Below, in pieces: positions 38,636 through 49,071 of a stretch of DNA of 64,000 bases. Source of the DNA: Corydoras sp. C115 (Eukaryota; Chordata; Actinopteri; Siluriformes; Callichthyidae); the NCBI GenBank assembly GCA_019802505.1, contig JAFMOC010000232.1, positions 545,001 to 609,000 of the forward strand. The letters run 5' to 3'. Within the stretch, counting starts at the first letter, position 1. Each line of letters begins with the position of its first letter. Position numbers and translations under genes: made by a program. Under the pieces are notes generated by a model that was not told the DNA's origin, searched no databases, and saw only the letters and a list, made by a program, of their open reading frames with translations.

Positions 38636-38970
38636 TATCCTCTATTAGGGTCGCAGGTGGGGGGGGGGGGTTCCCCATGCCCATCCAGGGGAGAACGTTT
38701 CGGGCGCTGGGCAGATACACCCAGGACAGGACGCCAATCTATCGCTGGACACACACTCACTCACACACACACACTCTATATGGGGCAATTTGGAGAACTC
38801 AATTGACTTGATTGACTCAATTGACTTTTTGGACTGTGGGAGGAAACCGGAGAACCCGGAGGAAACCCACGTGGACACGGGGAGGACATGGAAAGTCCAC
38901 TCAGATGGGGATTCGAACCGGGAATCCCTAGTGCTCAGAGTAGAACATGCCAAACACTAAGCCACCGTGA
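38636..38970 (-). mobile_element. tRNA-derived SINE (family 1)
   Basis: Minus-strand copy from TATCCTCTATTAGGGTCGC to GCCACCGTGA, with an extra copy of CAATTGACTT near 38808. Near-repeats GAGGACTTCCG / GAGAACTTCG flank it. Confidence 0.87.
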
Positions 38971-39985
38971 GAACTTCGTAATGAGGATTGCGGTCTGATC
39001 TGAGTGCAGTTTGGTTTCTGAGGTAAAGAGAATCAGATTGTGTGTAAAAAGCCCAACAATAAGAATCAGAACCATCCCCCGGCTCTCGGTTCCTGAAGGT
39101 TCTGTCCCGGCCTTCGCTCCTCCATCTTAATTGACTCCATATAGTTTACGCTTGGCTGGATGGACACGTCGTTCTGGTGGATTACACGCTGCCGCAGATC
39201 TGAGAGATAAACCCAGCGGCGAGCGATACTGTTAGTGCTCCACGCACGACTCGTTTTACGACGGGCTGTATTAAATAACGAGCAGCGGTTAGCATGCGCA
39301 GATCAGACATGCCCTGATTAGCCGCATTAGTATCTGACTCTCGGGTTTCAGGAACACGACAAAAGGACTCTTTTGGGTAAAACGAAATTGGATTATTGAA
39401 AGATGCAGGTTGCGAAAAGTTCAACGGGAAGCCATTAGAGAACCGACCGCAGGGCCTCGATCACCAAGAGATCAAAACTATGCGGACGGATTCCCAGAGT
39501 TGGGGTCCGGTGTTAACGCTCCGGTCCCGGGACCTCGTGGAAGCTCGGCTCCGGTGCGGTCAGCCGCTCATTTGTGTTGGCCCGATTTCCGTCTTTGTGA
39601 CTTTACGAGCTCGTGGTTATTAAACGGGTCCAGATCGTCACGGCGTCGTTAGGTAACTCATTAAGTGAGTCGGAATAACGTCAGCTCGTTTTAACTGCAC
39701 AATGAAACGAGCTCCTCTTCGGCTCGGACGAACGAAGGGCCACGTCGAGCCCCCCGCGGCGCGGTGCCCATCGACACGCCGCGGTTCGCCGCGGTGGAGA
39801 TGATTCCATACTGCGATGGAGCGGCGAGAACCGCGAGCTCGCTGAAACCAGCAGACGCCTCGCTCCGGCTTTTTTACCTGAATAAACACGGGAGCGCGTC
39901 CAGCGCCAGAGAACCCCCGCCAGCTCGAGCCTCGCAAGCTCTGAGGCATGAAGTACAGCCAATGAGTGGCGAATCATAAAGATGC

Positions 39986-39988
<3 letters not shown>

Positions 39989-40031
<43 letters not shown>
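39989..40031. repeat. (CA)n microsatellite
   Basis: CA run of about 42 bp. Confidence 0.9.
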
Positions 40032-40033
<2 letters not shown>

Positions 40034-40217
40034 CACTATACAGGCTGCTGCCAGCCAAAATACACTCGTTCAAATGCCTGCAAAGAGCACGGGCCTCAGG
40101 AACCTGCCGTCCAGCCCCGGGGCGCGTGTTTACATTAGGGATGATGTCAAAGAGCCCAGAATGAATATTTCACATCAGGCCGTTCTATAAAAATCATTTT
40201 GTTTGCCTCCCAAAGGA

Positions 40218-40232
40218 AACAATGATTTGCAT
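40218..40232 (+). promoter_or_regulatory. Adjacent SOX-like and octamer sites
   Basis: AACAATG followed directly by ATTTGCAT, a SOX-type core next to a consensus octamer half. The order differs from the classical SOX-OCT composite. It lies in complex unique sequence inside the putative GLIS intron. Motif evidence only. Confidence 0.25.
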
Positions 40233-40748
40233 TTGAAAGTCTCGGAGTGGTGTGAATTTAAAAAAGAAAAACACGACTTTTATTAACTTGGAGTGCACTT
40301 CGGAAAATGGCAGCCACCAAACAAATGGGTTTTATAGTTACAGCAAGAGCAACGAAGCTCCGCCAGCTCGCGCCGCCTCGCGCCAGAGATCAGACTTCTG
40401 CAGGCGAGCCACCTTTTAATGAATCTGACTCTTTAAGCCTGAATCACTCCATCGGGTCTCAAATCCAAAACGACGAAGAACACAAGATTTGGGACCTTCT
40501 GCTGGGATTGGATTTCTATCTCAGTTTGAGTCGGACACAACCACCTCCGGGGTGGGGGGGGGGGGTAGGGGGGGCATGAAACACGCATAAATAATGGAAT
40601 AAAAATAAAAGCTTCCGTTCTCTGGACAATATGTCAAAGCCCTCAAAGTGGGGGAGGGGCACTGCTAAAGATCCTGTACTGGAACCATCAGAGGACGTCC
40701 TCCACGTCTTATATACACCCCTCTGAAATAACCATAACATGAGAGGAG

Positions 40749-40949
40749 TGTCAAGAGTGTGAGGAGTGTGAGGAGTGTGAGGGGTGTGAGGGGTGTGAGG
40801 GGTGTGAGGGGTGTGAGGAGTGTGAGGGGTGTGAGGAGTGTGAGGGGTGTGAGGAGTGTGCGGGGTGTGAGGGGTGTGAGGGGTGTGAGGAGTGTGAGGG
40901 GTGTGAGGAGTGTGAGGGGTGTGAGGAGTGTGCGGGGTGTGAGGGGTGA
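40749..40949 (+). repeat. 9-bp minisatellite (GTGTGAGGG)
   Basis: About 22 units GTGTGAGGG/GTGTGAGGA with two CGGG variants. Confidence 0.92.
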
Positions 40950-41368
40950 TTCCAGACAGCGTTTGTCCTGGAACATCTGGCTGCGCACCAACTAATAACA
41001 CGCTCGCAGAGGAACCATGTGAAGGAACCGAACTAATCATTATCAAATGCTCCTCGTTTAATTGAGGTGCAATTACCACCCACTTTGATCTGACACCTGT
41101 CTGCACACCCTCACCTCATCCTCCACCCCCCCCCCCCAACACGTCCTTTAACTCTGCCATCAGGAGAGTGGAGTTCATGATGGATCAGGTTCATACAGGA
41201 ACCACAAAACGATCCTCAACGGGATGTACATGCTCTCTCTCTCTCTCTCTCTCTCTCTGTGGTTCTGGTTCTGGTTCTGGTTCTGGTTCCAGGTGGGTGT
41301 GACGTCTGTAGATAGAAAGGTATAGATGATGAAGGAATGAATATATAATTAAATATGTATAAAGAGAG

Positions 41369-41457
41369 CAGCACGGTGTCTTAGTGGTTGGAGTTTGTAT
41401 GTTCTCCCCTCAACCTCAGTACAAGATTAAGCAGAAGATAATGAATGAATGAATATG
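41369..41457 (+). mobile_element. tRNA-derived SINE (family 1), short internally deleted form with target-site duplication
   Basis: GCAGCACGGTGTCTTAGTGG head joined to TGGAGTTTGTATGTTCTCCC and then to AAGATTAAGCAGAAGATAATG with the GAATGAATG tail: about 90 bp instead of 340. AATATGTATAAAG at left and AATATGTATGAAG at right are the duplicated target, so the short form itself probably transposed. Confidence 0.82.
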
Positions 41458-41466
41458 TATGAAGAT

Positions 41467-41586
41467 GCACACACACACACACACACTCACACACACTCAC
41501 ACACACACACACACACACACTCACTCACTCACACACTCACACTCACTCACACACTCACACATATACACTCACACTCTCACACACAC

Positions 41587-41618
<32 letters not shown>

Positions 41619-41733
41619 TCACACACTCACACTCACTCACACACTCACACATATACACTCACACACTCACATACACACACACACACACACTCACTCACAC
41701 TCACACACACACACACACACACTCTCACACAGT
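41467..41733 (+). repeat. (CA)n/(CACT)n compound repeat
   Basis: CACACA and CACTCACT runs; a block of about 110 bp with ATATACACTCACAC occurs twice (near 41570 and 41655). Confidence 0.92.
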
Positions 41734-41965
41734 AGCTTTATGAGTTTATGAGGCGGTTGTGTGTTGGTTAAAGGTTGATTTGACGTTATTAGCGTTAGCG
41801 CTCATTCGAGTGGAATGTTGGACCCTCAGACGTTCAGGCGTTTCAGAGACGCTCGTTAGCACAGCTCTCTCTTTCAGAGCTCGTTAGTTGGACTCGTTGG
41901 ACGCATGGTCACATGTTCAATCCTTCTTCTTGACTGATCTCATAGGTGAAGATGCTAAACTGTGA

Positions 41966-42000
<35 letters not shown>

Positions 42001-42089
42001 TGTGTGTGTGTGTGTGTATCTGTGTGATGTGTTATTGTTTTAATCCTCCTGATGTTTTTTTCTCTAAACCCAGTCTTTAATTATTAGTT

Positions 42090-42240
42090 TATTATAAAGT
42101 CGTTAATGTTAAAACGTTTAGTTTATTATTTTATAAAGTTTTTTGATGTTGAAACGTTTAGTTTATTATTTTATAAAGTCGTTAATGTTAAAACGTTTAG
42201 TTTATTATTTTATAAAGTCGTTAATGTTAAAACGGTTGAT
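42090..42240 (+). repeat. Short tandem repeat TTATAAAGTCGTTAATGTTAAAACG
   Basis: Four units of 42-49 bp containing AAAACGTTTAGTTTATTATT and TTATAAAGTCGTTAATGTT. Confidence 0.85.
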
Positions 42241-42509
42241 GAAGGTCAGATTGAGATTTTCGGACTCGGTCCGGTGGAGGTCCACCTGTACAGCCGCATA
42301 TCAAATCAGCCCCCCCCCCCTCACCCGGGTCCTTCCTGTAAACTGGGGCGGCAGCAGTCTAAACCCACCCACCCACCGCGGCCTGAAGAGGGCAGACAGG
42401 AAGCTCCTCGATTGAAGGGCACTCACCAGCAGGTGGTGGCAACCCCCTAATTACTGCTGCTGAGGGCCAAACGGCCGCGTTCCCTCTGCCTGATATATAC
42501 ACGACTGAT

Positions 42510-42515
42510 GAGTGT

Positions 42516-42590
<75 letters not shown>

Positions 42591-42600
42591 GGGGGGGGGG
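42510..42600. repeat. (GT)n followed by poly-G
   Basis: GT runs with a G stretch of about 11 at the end. Confidence 0.88.
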
Positions 42601-43218
42601 GTTCTTTCTGTTCTCTAAACTCATAAACAGAATTTCCACTTCACCTGAAGGATCTTCAGTGTTAAGAACATTAATGTTTTTTTAAATTTAAAGTTTGGAC
42701 ACATCACTGTTTCCTCCACCTACCTCAGTGATGGACTTTGTAGTTTTTATAATCGCAGACTGTTGTAGTCCATCTGTGTTCTGTGTTTCGATTTGTTGAG
42801 AACCCTGTTGGTTCTGTTCTCTTATTGGTCAGGACCGTCACAGAACAGGTATCATTTGGGTGGCGGATTGTTGAAGGTCAGTTCTGCAGTGGCACCCACC
42901 TCAACCCCATACAGCACTGAATTAGAATGAATTAGAACTCCGATTGTGGGCCCGGCCCTCTCATCCAACATCGGTGTCTGACCTCACACCAGCTCCGCCC
43001 CGGTTCCACTCCGAAATCTGTTAGAACGCCTTTCAGAAGAGTTTAAAGCTCTTATAGCTGCAACAGGAAGATCAACCAGAACAGAATGGCGTGAAGGTTC
43101 CTGTAGGTTTCAAGTGTTGGAGTTCCAATTCATTTTATTTTGTTATTTTGGTGCTTACCATTTCTTTCTTTCTCTCTCGCTCTCTTTCTCTCTCTCTGGC
43201 GGTACATCAGTAAGTTAA

Positions 43219-43226
43219 ACGTGTGT

Positions 43227-43283
<57 letters not shown>

Positions 43284-43380
43284 ATGGTTGTTCTGATGCT
43301 CGGTGCTGAAGTGGTGAGAGTTAAAGCATCAGTTTGTATTTCCACTCTCATCCGTCATGCCGAATTTGGCAGCCGATTGG

Positions 43381-43432
<52 letters not shown>
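43219..43432. repeat. (GT)n and (CA)n microsatellites in opposite orientation
   Basis: GT run at 43219-43283 and CA run at 43383-43432, 100 bp apart. Together they are an inverted repeat that could pair. Confidence 0.88.
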
Positions 43433-43628
43433 GGTGTTGGGTGAACAGGTGGTTCTGATTGGTCGATCTCTTGGCTCAGTTGCTCTTAATGCTGCAGTTA
43501 GGAAACTTAAAAGGAACAAAGTGAGAATTATACAAAATGAAGTGTCACCAAAATAAAAGATGGCCGACATTACCGCCAATTACCTTTAATAACAACCGGC
43601 CCATCTGCGCCTCAGATCCGGAGGTACC

Positions 43629-43653
43629 GCGGGGGGGGGGGGGGGGGGGGGGG
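43629..43653. repeat. Poly-G tract
   Basis: About 24 consecutive G. Confidence 0.9.
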
Positions 43654-43695
43654 TTCGGGGAGGTGAGGTGAATGATCTGACGGGTGTATTATATT

Positions 43696-44007
43696 ATTCA
43701 TTCATTCATTCATTATCTTCTGCTTTGTCCTATATTAGGGTTGTGGGGGGGGGTTCCCCATGCCCATCCAGGGGAGAACGTTTCGGGCGCTGGGCAGATA
43801 CACCCAGGACAGGGGGGCAATCTATCACTGGGCACACACTCACTCACACAGACACACACTCTATATGGGGCAATTTGGAGGAAACCGGAGAACACGGAGG
43901 AAACCCACGCGGACACGGGGAGAACATGGGAACTCCACCCAGATGGGGATTCGAACCAGGAATCCCTAGCACTGAGAGGAGAACATGCTAAACCCCTAAG
44001 CCACCCG
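43696..44007 (-). mobile_element. tRNA-derived SINE (family 1) with target-site duplication
   Basis: Near full-length, missing the CATGGATCAAGTCAATTG part. Flanked by GTGTATTATATTATT and GTGTATTGTATTATT. Confidence 0.9.
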
Positions 44008-44591
44008 TGTATTGTATTATTTAATAATTATTATTTAAACCTTCAGTGGACGTTCGGTTCTCCTCATGTTCCTCCAGAATAACTTCCCTGAGATGTTTCT
44101 CCATGTTAAGATGTTTATGAGGTGTCCTGGTTTCTCAGCAGCAGAACGTTTTAGGGTTCCTTTCGGTTCCGGCTGCAGAACCGAGCTCTGGACCTCCTGC
44201 AGTCGGTCGGTCATGCTGCAGCCAGACGTGCTGAGTCAGCGGCATCCTGTTCCTGTATTTATCTCACGGCGCTGAGGTTCCGTCGGAGCGGCTCACAGCG
44301 GCGCGTTAAGAAAACCCATAACTCTGCGCTCACACGTTCTGCAGTTTGGTAACGTCAGTGGAATGTGCGGTGGACTCAGCGGTGGACGTTCTGCTGAACG
44401 CTGAAGCTCCGAGGACAGAGGTCCGTTAAGAGTTAAATGAGTCAGCCGCAGCTCGCTCACACAGAACTCACACTCGGAACATTTCCGCAGAACATTCTCC
44501 CAAACACGTTACTTAGGACCATTACGTTCAGAAGAAAGAACACGACATCGGCGGACATCATCACCGGCCTTGGGGAGGGGGGGGGGTGGAC

Positions 44592-44836
44592 AATCCATTA
44601 CTGGACACACACAGTCACTCACTGTGACGCCATGTTTTTGGACTGTGGAAGGAAACCATTAGAACGTTAGGACCGTTAAACCGTTAGAACGCCTCTCAGA
44701 AGACTTTAAAGCTCTTGTAGCTGCAATAGGACGAACAACCAGGCACGGGGAGAACATGCAAAACTCCACCCAGATCAGGATTCGAACCTGGATCCCCAGC
44801 GCTGAGAGGAGAACATGCTAAACACTACACCACCGT
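44592..44836 (-). mobile_element. tRNA-derived SINE (family 1), interrupted
   Basis: Head and middle parts of a family 1 SINE split by a foreign segment (44660-44740) containing AGAACGCCTCTCAGAAGACT. That segment is also present near 43024-43080 and resembles fish Tc1-type elements. Confidence 0.7.
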
Positions 44837-44849
44837 CCAATCTAACAAT

Positions 44850-45140
44850 CTATGCTCATCCAGGGGAGAACGTTTCGGGCGCTGGACAGATCTAAACTAT
44901 CACTGGGCACTCACTCACTCACTCACACACACTCTATATGGGGCAATTTAGAACGCTCAATTTACCTTGAAACCATGTTTTTGGACTGTGGAAGGAAACT
45001 GAGAAAAACTGGAGAACCCGGAGGAAACCCACACAGACACGGGGAGAACATGCAAACTGCACCCAGATCGGGATTCAAACCTTTGATCCTCAGCGCTGAG
45101 AGGAGAACATGCCAAACCCCTAAGCCACCGTGCCGTCCGA
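44850..45140 (-). mobile_element. tRNA-derived SINE (family 1), tail missing
   Basis: From CATCCAGGGGAGAACGTTTC to GCCACCGTGCCGTCC. Sits next to the interrupted copy, head to tail. Confidence 0.83.
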
Positions 45141-45490
45141 TCGAGAGCCCCACACTCGAGAAGCCACACTTGAGAACCGTGACTCAAGAACCCTGACTCA
45201 AAAACCCCGACTTCAATACCCACACTCGAGAACCCACACTCGAGAACCCTGACTCGAGAACCCTGACTCAAGAACCCTGATTCGAGAACCCACACTCAAG
45301 AACCCACACTCAAGAACCTTGACTCAAGAACCCTGACTCGAGAACCCTGACTCAAGAACCCTGACTTGAGAACCCTGACTCAAGAACCCACACTCGAGAA
45401 CCCTGACTCAAGAACTCTGAGATTAGAACCCACACTCGAGAACCCTGACTCGAGGACTCACACTCGAGAACCCACACTCGAGAACCCGAT
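45141..45490 (+). repeat. 15-bp minisatellite (GAGAACCCTGACTCA)
   Basis: About 23 units alternating CCCTGACTC and CCCACACTC with A/GAGAA linkers. Confidence 0.92.
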
Positions 45491-45828
45491 GACGACCTGT
45501 TTAAAGTTTCATGCAGGTTCTTTAAATTCAGGAAACTTTAAACTGATTTATAATGAGAACGTTCAGAAGATGAAACGGCGACCTCGGCGGAGGGCGAGGG
45601 GAAGTGTTCGGGGTCTGGAGCGGTTCTCGGGACCTCGGTTCCGTCTCTGTGAGGTTCTGAAAGCTCTTTATTGTTCTCGTTCTCATCACGGCGGTTCCGA
45701 AATGCGCCGGTTAATTCCTGAACACGATCCGTTAAACGTTCACATCCAGGCTCTGAACCCCGGAGGTTCTCAGCTCTGTTCTGGATGTTGGTGCTGGACG
45801 TGCTGTGGGATCGTGTAAGAGGAGAACG

Positions 45829-45830
<2 letters not shown>

Positions 45831-45878
<48 letters not shown>
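45831..45878. repeat. (GT)n microsatellite
   Basis: GT run of about 46 bp. Confidence 0.9.
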
Positions 45879-45880
<2 letters not shown>

Positions 45881-46401
45881 TACGAGCTTCCACGCGAGCC
45901 AGGTTTTAAACAATAGCTGATGTTTTCGGGACTCAGATTCACGATTGAGCAATTGTTGCAATCTGTACAGCAGATCTGTGTTAAACATTCCAGCGGCTTC
46001 TGGCGGCGTCTCAATGATTTCACATCGCCGCTAACTCGTACTTCGGCGTGTCTCTCTTGGCAATTTGAGCAACTATTGTGATAAATATTGATATTTTTAC
46101 ACGCCCAGGACCCTGACGGCTCGGTGGGGAAATTAGCCGTGACAGCGGAGTGAATGTTAATGACCTGCGAGCGTTTGAGGTCCATGACAGGTGCCTTAAT
46201 TCTTTAACCTATTTTTGTAAAGAGCTGAATAATGACGGATGTTTAAACCGTTAAACCGTCAAACTGCAGAGCAGCGGCGCAAATTTCCCCCGAAATGCAG
46301 TGGGGTCGCATCTCCTGACATTCCGTCTTAATGGTATCTTATGGTCGCCAAATTGTTTTTGTTTTACAAAGAAAATGAATCGGGTTCCGGAACCCATCCA
46401 T

Positions 46402-46704
46402 CCATCCATTATCTTCGGCTTTATCCTAAATTAGGGTCGCGGGGGGGGCAGATACACCCAGGACAGGACGCCAATCTATCGCTGGACACACACTCACTCA
46501 CACATACACACTCTATAAGGGGCAATTTGGAGAACTCAATTGACTTGATCCATGTTTTTGGACTGTGTGAGGAAACCGGAGAACCCGGAGGAAACCCGCG
46601 CGGACACGGGGAGAACATGGAAACTCCACCCAGATGGGGATTCGAACCGGGAATCCCTAGTACTGAGAGGAGAACATGCTAAACCACTAAGCCACCGTGC
46701 TGCC
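46402..46704 (-). mobile_element. tRNA-derived SINE (family 1) with target-site duplication
   Basis: Near full-length, lacking the part around GCCCGAAACG. Flanked by GGGTTCCGGAACC on both sides, an exact 13-bp duplication that is itself palindromic in its core. Confidence 0.92.
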
Positions 46705-47414
46705 CGGGTTCCGGAACCAATTGATTCCTCACATGGATGAAAGTATATGGACGCCTCCTCATTACGACCTCCGTTCCTCTGGGACAACATTTTGGAGTTT
46801 GTGTAAATTGTTGGTCCATTCAGTCGGGACACACACTGATCTCAGACCTGTCTCGTGAATTCTGCTCTGGTTCTAGAGCCGTCCGGGTTCTACGTTCTGT
46901 AAATTCCAGTTTTTAGACGAAGCACCTCGCTTTAATGTGCGCCTGCTGAGGTTCCACCGAGGTTCCACCGAGCGCATGAATCATCTCCCCCTCCAAACTG
47001 CCGTCCAGCCGGCTGCACGCGTTCAAACCTTTAAGTGCTTTAATGCCGTAATGATGACATTCGGGATTCGGGGGTGAGGACCAGCAGAGTGTGGAACAGA
47101 AGAACTCCCCCGGTCCTCACAAGGAAATATCAGGAGCGTGAGGAGCGGAACCTTTTGATGGCAGAAGCAGAACCTTTAGCTCCGTTCTGCTGAACTTCTG
47201 AAATAAAGAGGGCTTTTAATGAACCTTCTGGGTCAGACCTTTTACCCCGGGGGTGGATCAGCGTGAAGGGTGCGGGGGGGGGGGGGGGTCTCAGGAATAC
47301 AGCCGAGGTTATGGGATGTTTGAGGGTGTAGTGTGGACAAACACTACGGGACAAGACTCTACAGCACAGTTTTTGTGCAGGAACTTGGGGATGAAAGCTC
47401 ACCTGCCGACACCT

Positions 47415-47416
47415 CC

Positions 47417-47458
<42 letters not shown>
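47415..47458. repeat. (GT)n microsatellite
   Basis: GT run of about 42 bp. A second one lies at 47816-47856. Confidence 0.9.
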
Positions 47459-47459
<1 letters not shown>

Positions 47460-47811
47460 TGCCTCTCTCCGTGGTGTGAGGATCTGGTTCGTTGGGGCTG
47501 ATGGGATGTCAGAATGAAGCAGATTGATTGGTTGTCAGGCGTGCGGGGGTTGACTGATAACCACATCGCAGTCACAGGTTACATACCGCCGTCCACCACC
47601 GTCCACCGCCGTCCACCCCGCGAGGTGCTAATGCGCGAGTGACGCTGATGAAAGCGCTCGCTGTGTGTTTTCGATCAGTGTGTGCGTTTCTTGCGAGCAG
47701 ATTTCCACACCGTCTGGCAGAGCTCTCTCACTTTCCACTCAGAAATGTGGAAATGTTCAGCGCAACGTCAGTGATGACAAATACACAGCTTACCCAACAC
47801 AATGCTCTGTT

Positions 47812-47856
<45 letters not shown>

Positions 47857-48079
47857 TAGAAGTCTTGGTATGGTTCTCACATGCAAAGCGACACATTTAT
47901 CTCGCTTCACTCGACTGAAGCGTCTCAGTTCGCTTCCATAGTTTAAAAAATGGGATTTTCTTTAATCCACCAATCAGACGTTCGGACCGACGATCAGTCG
48001 ACCAATCACAGCATTCGGATCGACATACAAGCTGGATAAACGTTTCAATAAGATGATGTTTTTTCACTTTACTTCACTT

Positions 48080-48300
48080 CCACGGCGCCCACAGACTTTC
48101 CCACACGTCCTGCAACGTCCCCAAATCCCATTCCATTGTATTTAATTCCGTAACTTTATGTTTTAATTTTATTGTAGATTTTCTTTATTCCTGTAAATAT
48201 TGCATTTGCACAGTTGTGGGGACTTAAGCACATAAGCTTTTCACTCACCCGTACACCTGTACCCGCTCATGTGAATTTTTGAATCCTTTTTTTGAATTGT
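48080..48300. mobile_element. Possible retroelement remnant
   Basis: Contains ATTGCATTTGCACAGTTGTGGGGACTTAAGCA (in pieces) and TTTTCACTCACCCGTACACC, which resemble end sequences I recall from fish repeats. No frame or ends found. Confidence 0.25.
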
Positions 48301-48554
48301 CATTTTGCCTTTTGTTGGATTTAGTGGAAACGTTCATTTAAAATTCATTAAAAGTTCAATTTATATAAATTACATTTAATTTACTTTACCTCGGCTGTTT
48401 CCAAACTTAATACATTTCTTTATTTATATTAAATAATGTTTTTTCTTATTTTTATAGTGCACATGACTTAATGGATAAAACATATTCTGTGATCTTTAAA
48501 ACTATTCAACTGTAAAAAAAATTACATATATTAATAAATAATAATATTTTTAGG

Positions 48555-48880
48555 GTGCTTAAGTGGTGTCACTGTAGTATTAATACTAATATCAGTATTA
48601 TTATTAATAATAAACAATCGTATTGTAGTTGCAGTAGTAGTGATAGTTATGGTACTAGTAGTGTTTATACCACTGTGTATATAGATAGAGATATCGATAT
48701 TAATGACAGTATTAATACTATTAATAAAAATTGTGGTAATAGTTATAATAGTACTTTTAGTTTTTAGGTTATTATTACTAATAGTACAAGTAGTGATCAT
48801 GCTAGTAATATCTGCAGGTACGGTACCAATAGAAATTTTACCAGTAACAATACGCATAGCAGTAATAATAAATGAGTAAT
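48555..48880. repeat. Degenerate (TAG/TAT)n trinucleotide region
   Basis: AT-rich stretch of GTA, ATA, GTT, ATT triplets such as GTAGTAGTGATAGTTATGG. It directly precedes the acceptor of the GLIS exon at 48930. Confidence 0.6.
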
Positions 48881-48929
48881 TATCTCCGGTGTGGATGGAT
48901 GTATTAACACGCTCACTCTGTCCTTTCAG

Positions 48930-49071
48930 CGAATGGAGGACGCGTCTCATTCTGTGCAGAGAAGGACGGAGGGAGCGGGCTGCTGGTAGACGAGTGTGCC
49001 GTGCTGCACTGCGGACAGAACCTCGCCGGATCTCAGTACAGCCAGAGGAACCAGGGCGACTCCGACTGCAG
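48930..49071 (+). CDS. glis1: GLIS gene upstream coding exon
   Basis: TCTGTCCTTTCAG acceptor, 142 nt open in one frame (NGGRVSFCAEKDGGSGLLVD, then ECAVLHCGQNLAGSQ and RNQGDSDC), then TGCAG|GTACCG. The end phase (two bases of a codon, AG) matches the next exon's first base G to give Arg, followed by LSSFQQDL. It would encode part of the poorly conserved N-terminal region. I do not recognise the sequence itself; the case rests on the splice sites, open frame and phase fit. Confidence 0.6.

Larger units (their letters stand above)
29384..48929. other. Very long repeat-rich intron or intergenic region
   Basis: 19.5 kb between the two GLIS exon candidates. Contains no convincing coding exon. It holds several minisatellites, SINEs, one inverted-repeat element and some complex unique segments (for example 30600-31080, 38990-40560, 45885-46200, 46860-47250) that may be conserved non-coding DNA; that cannot be judged from one sequence. 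Confidence 0.5.
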
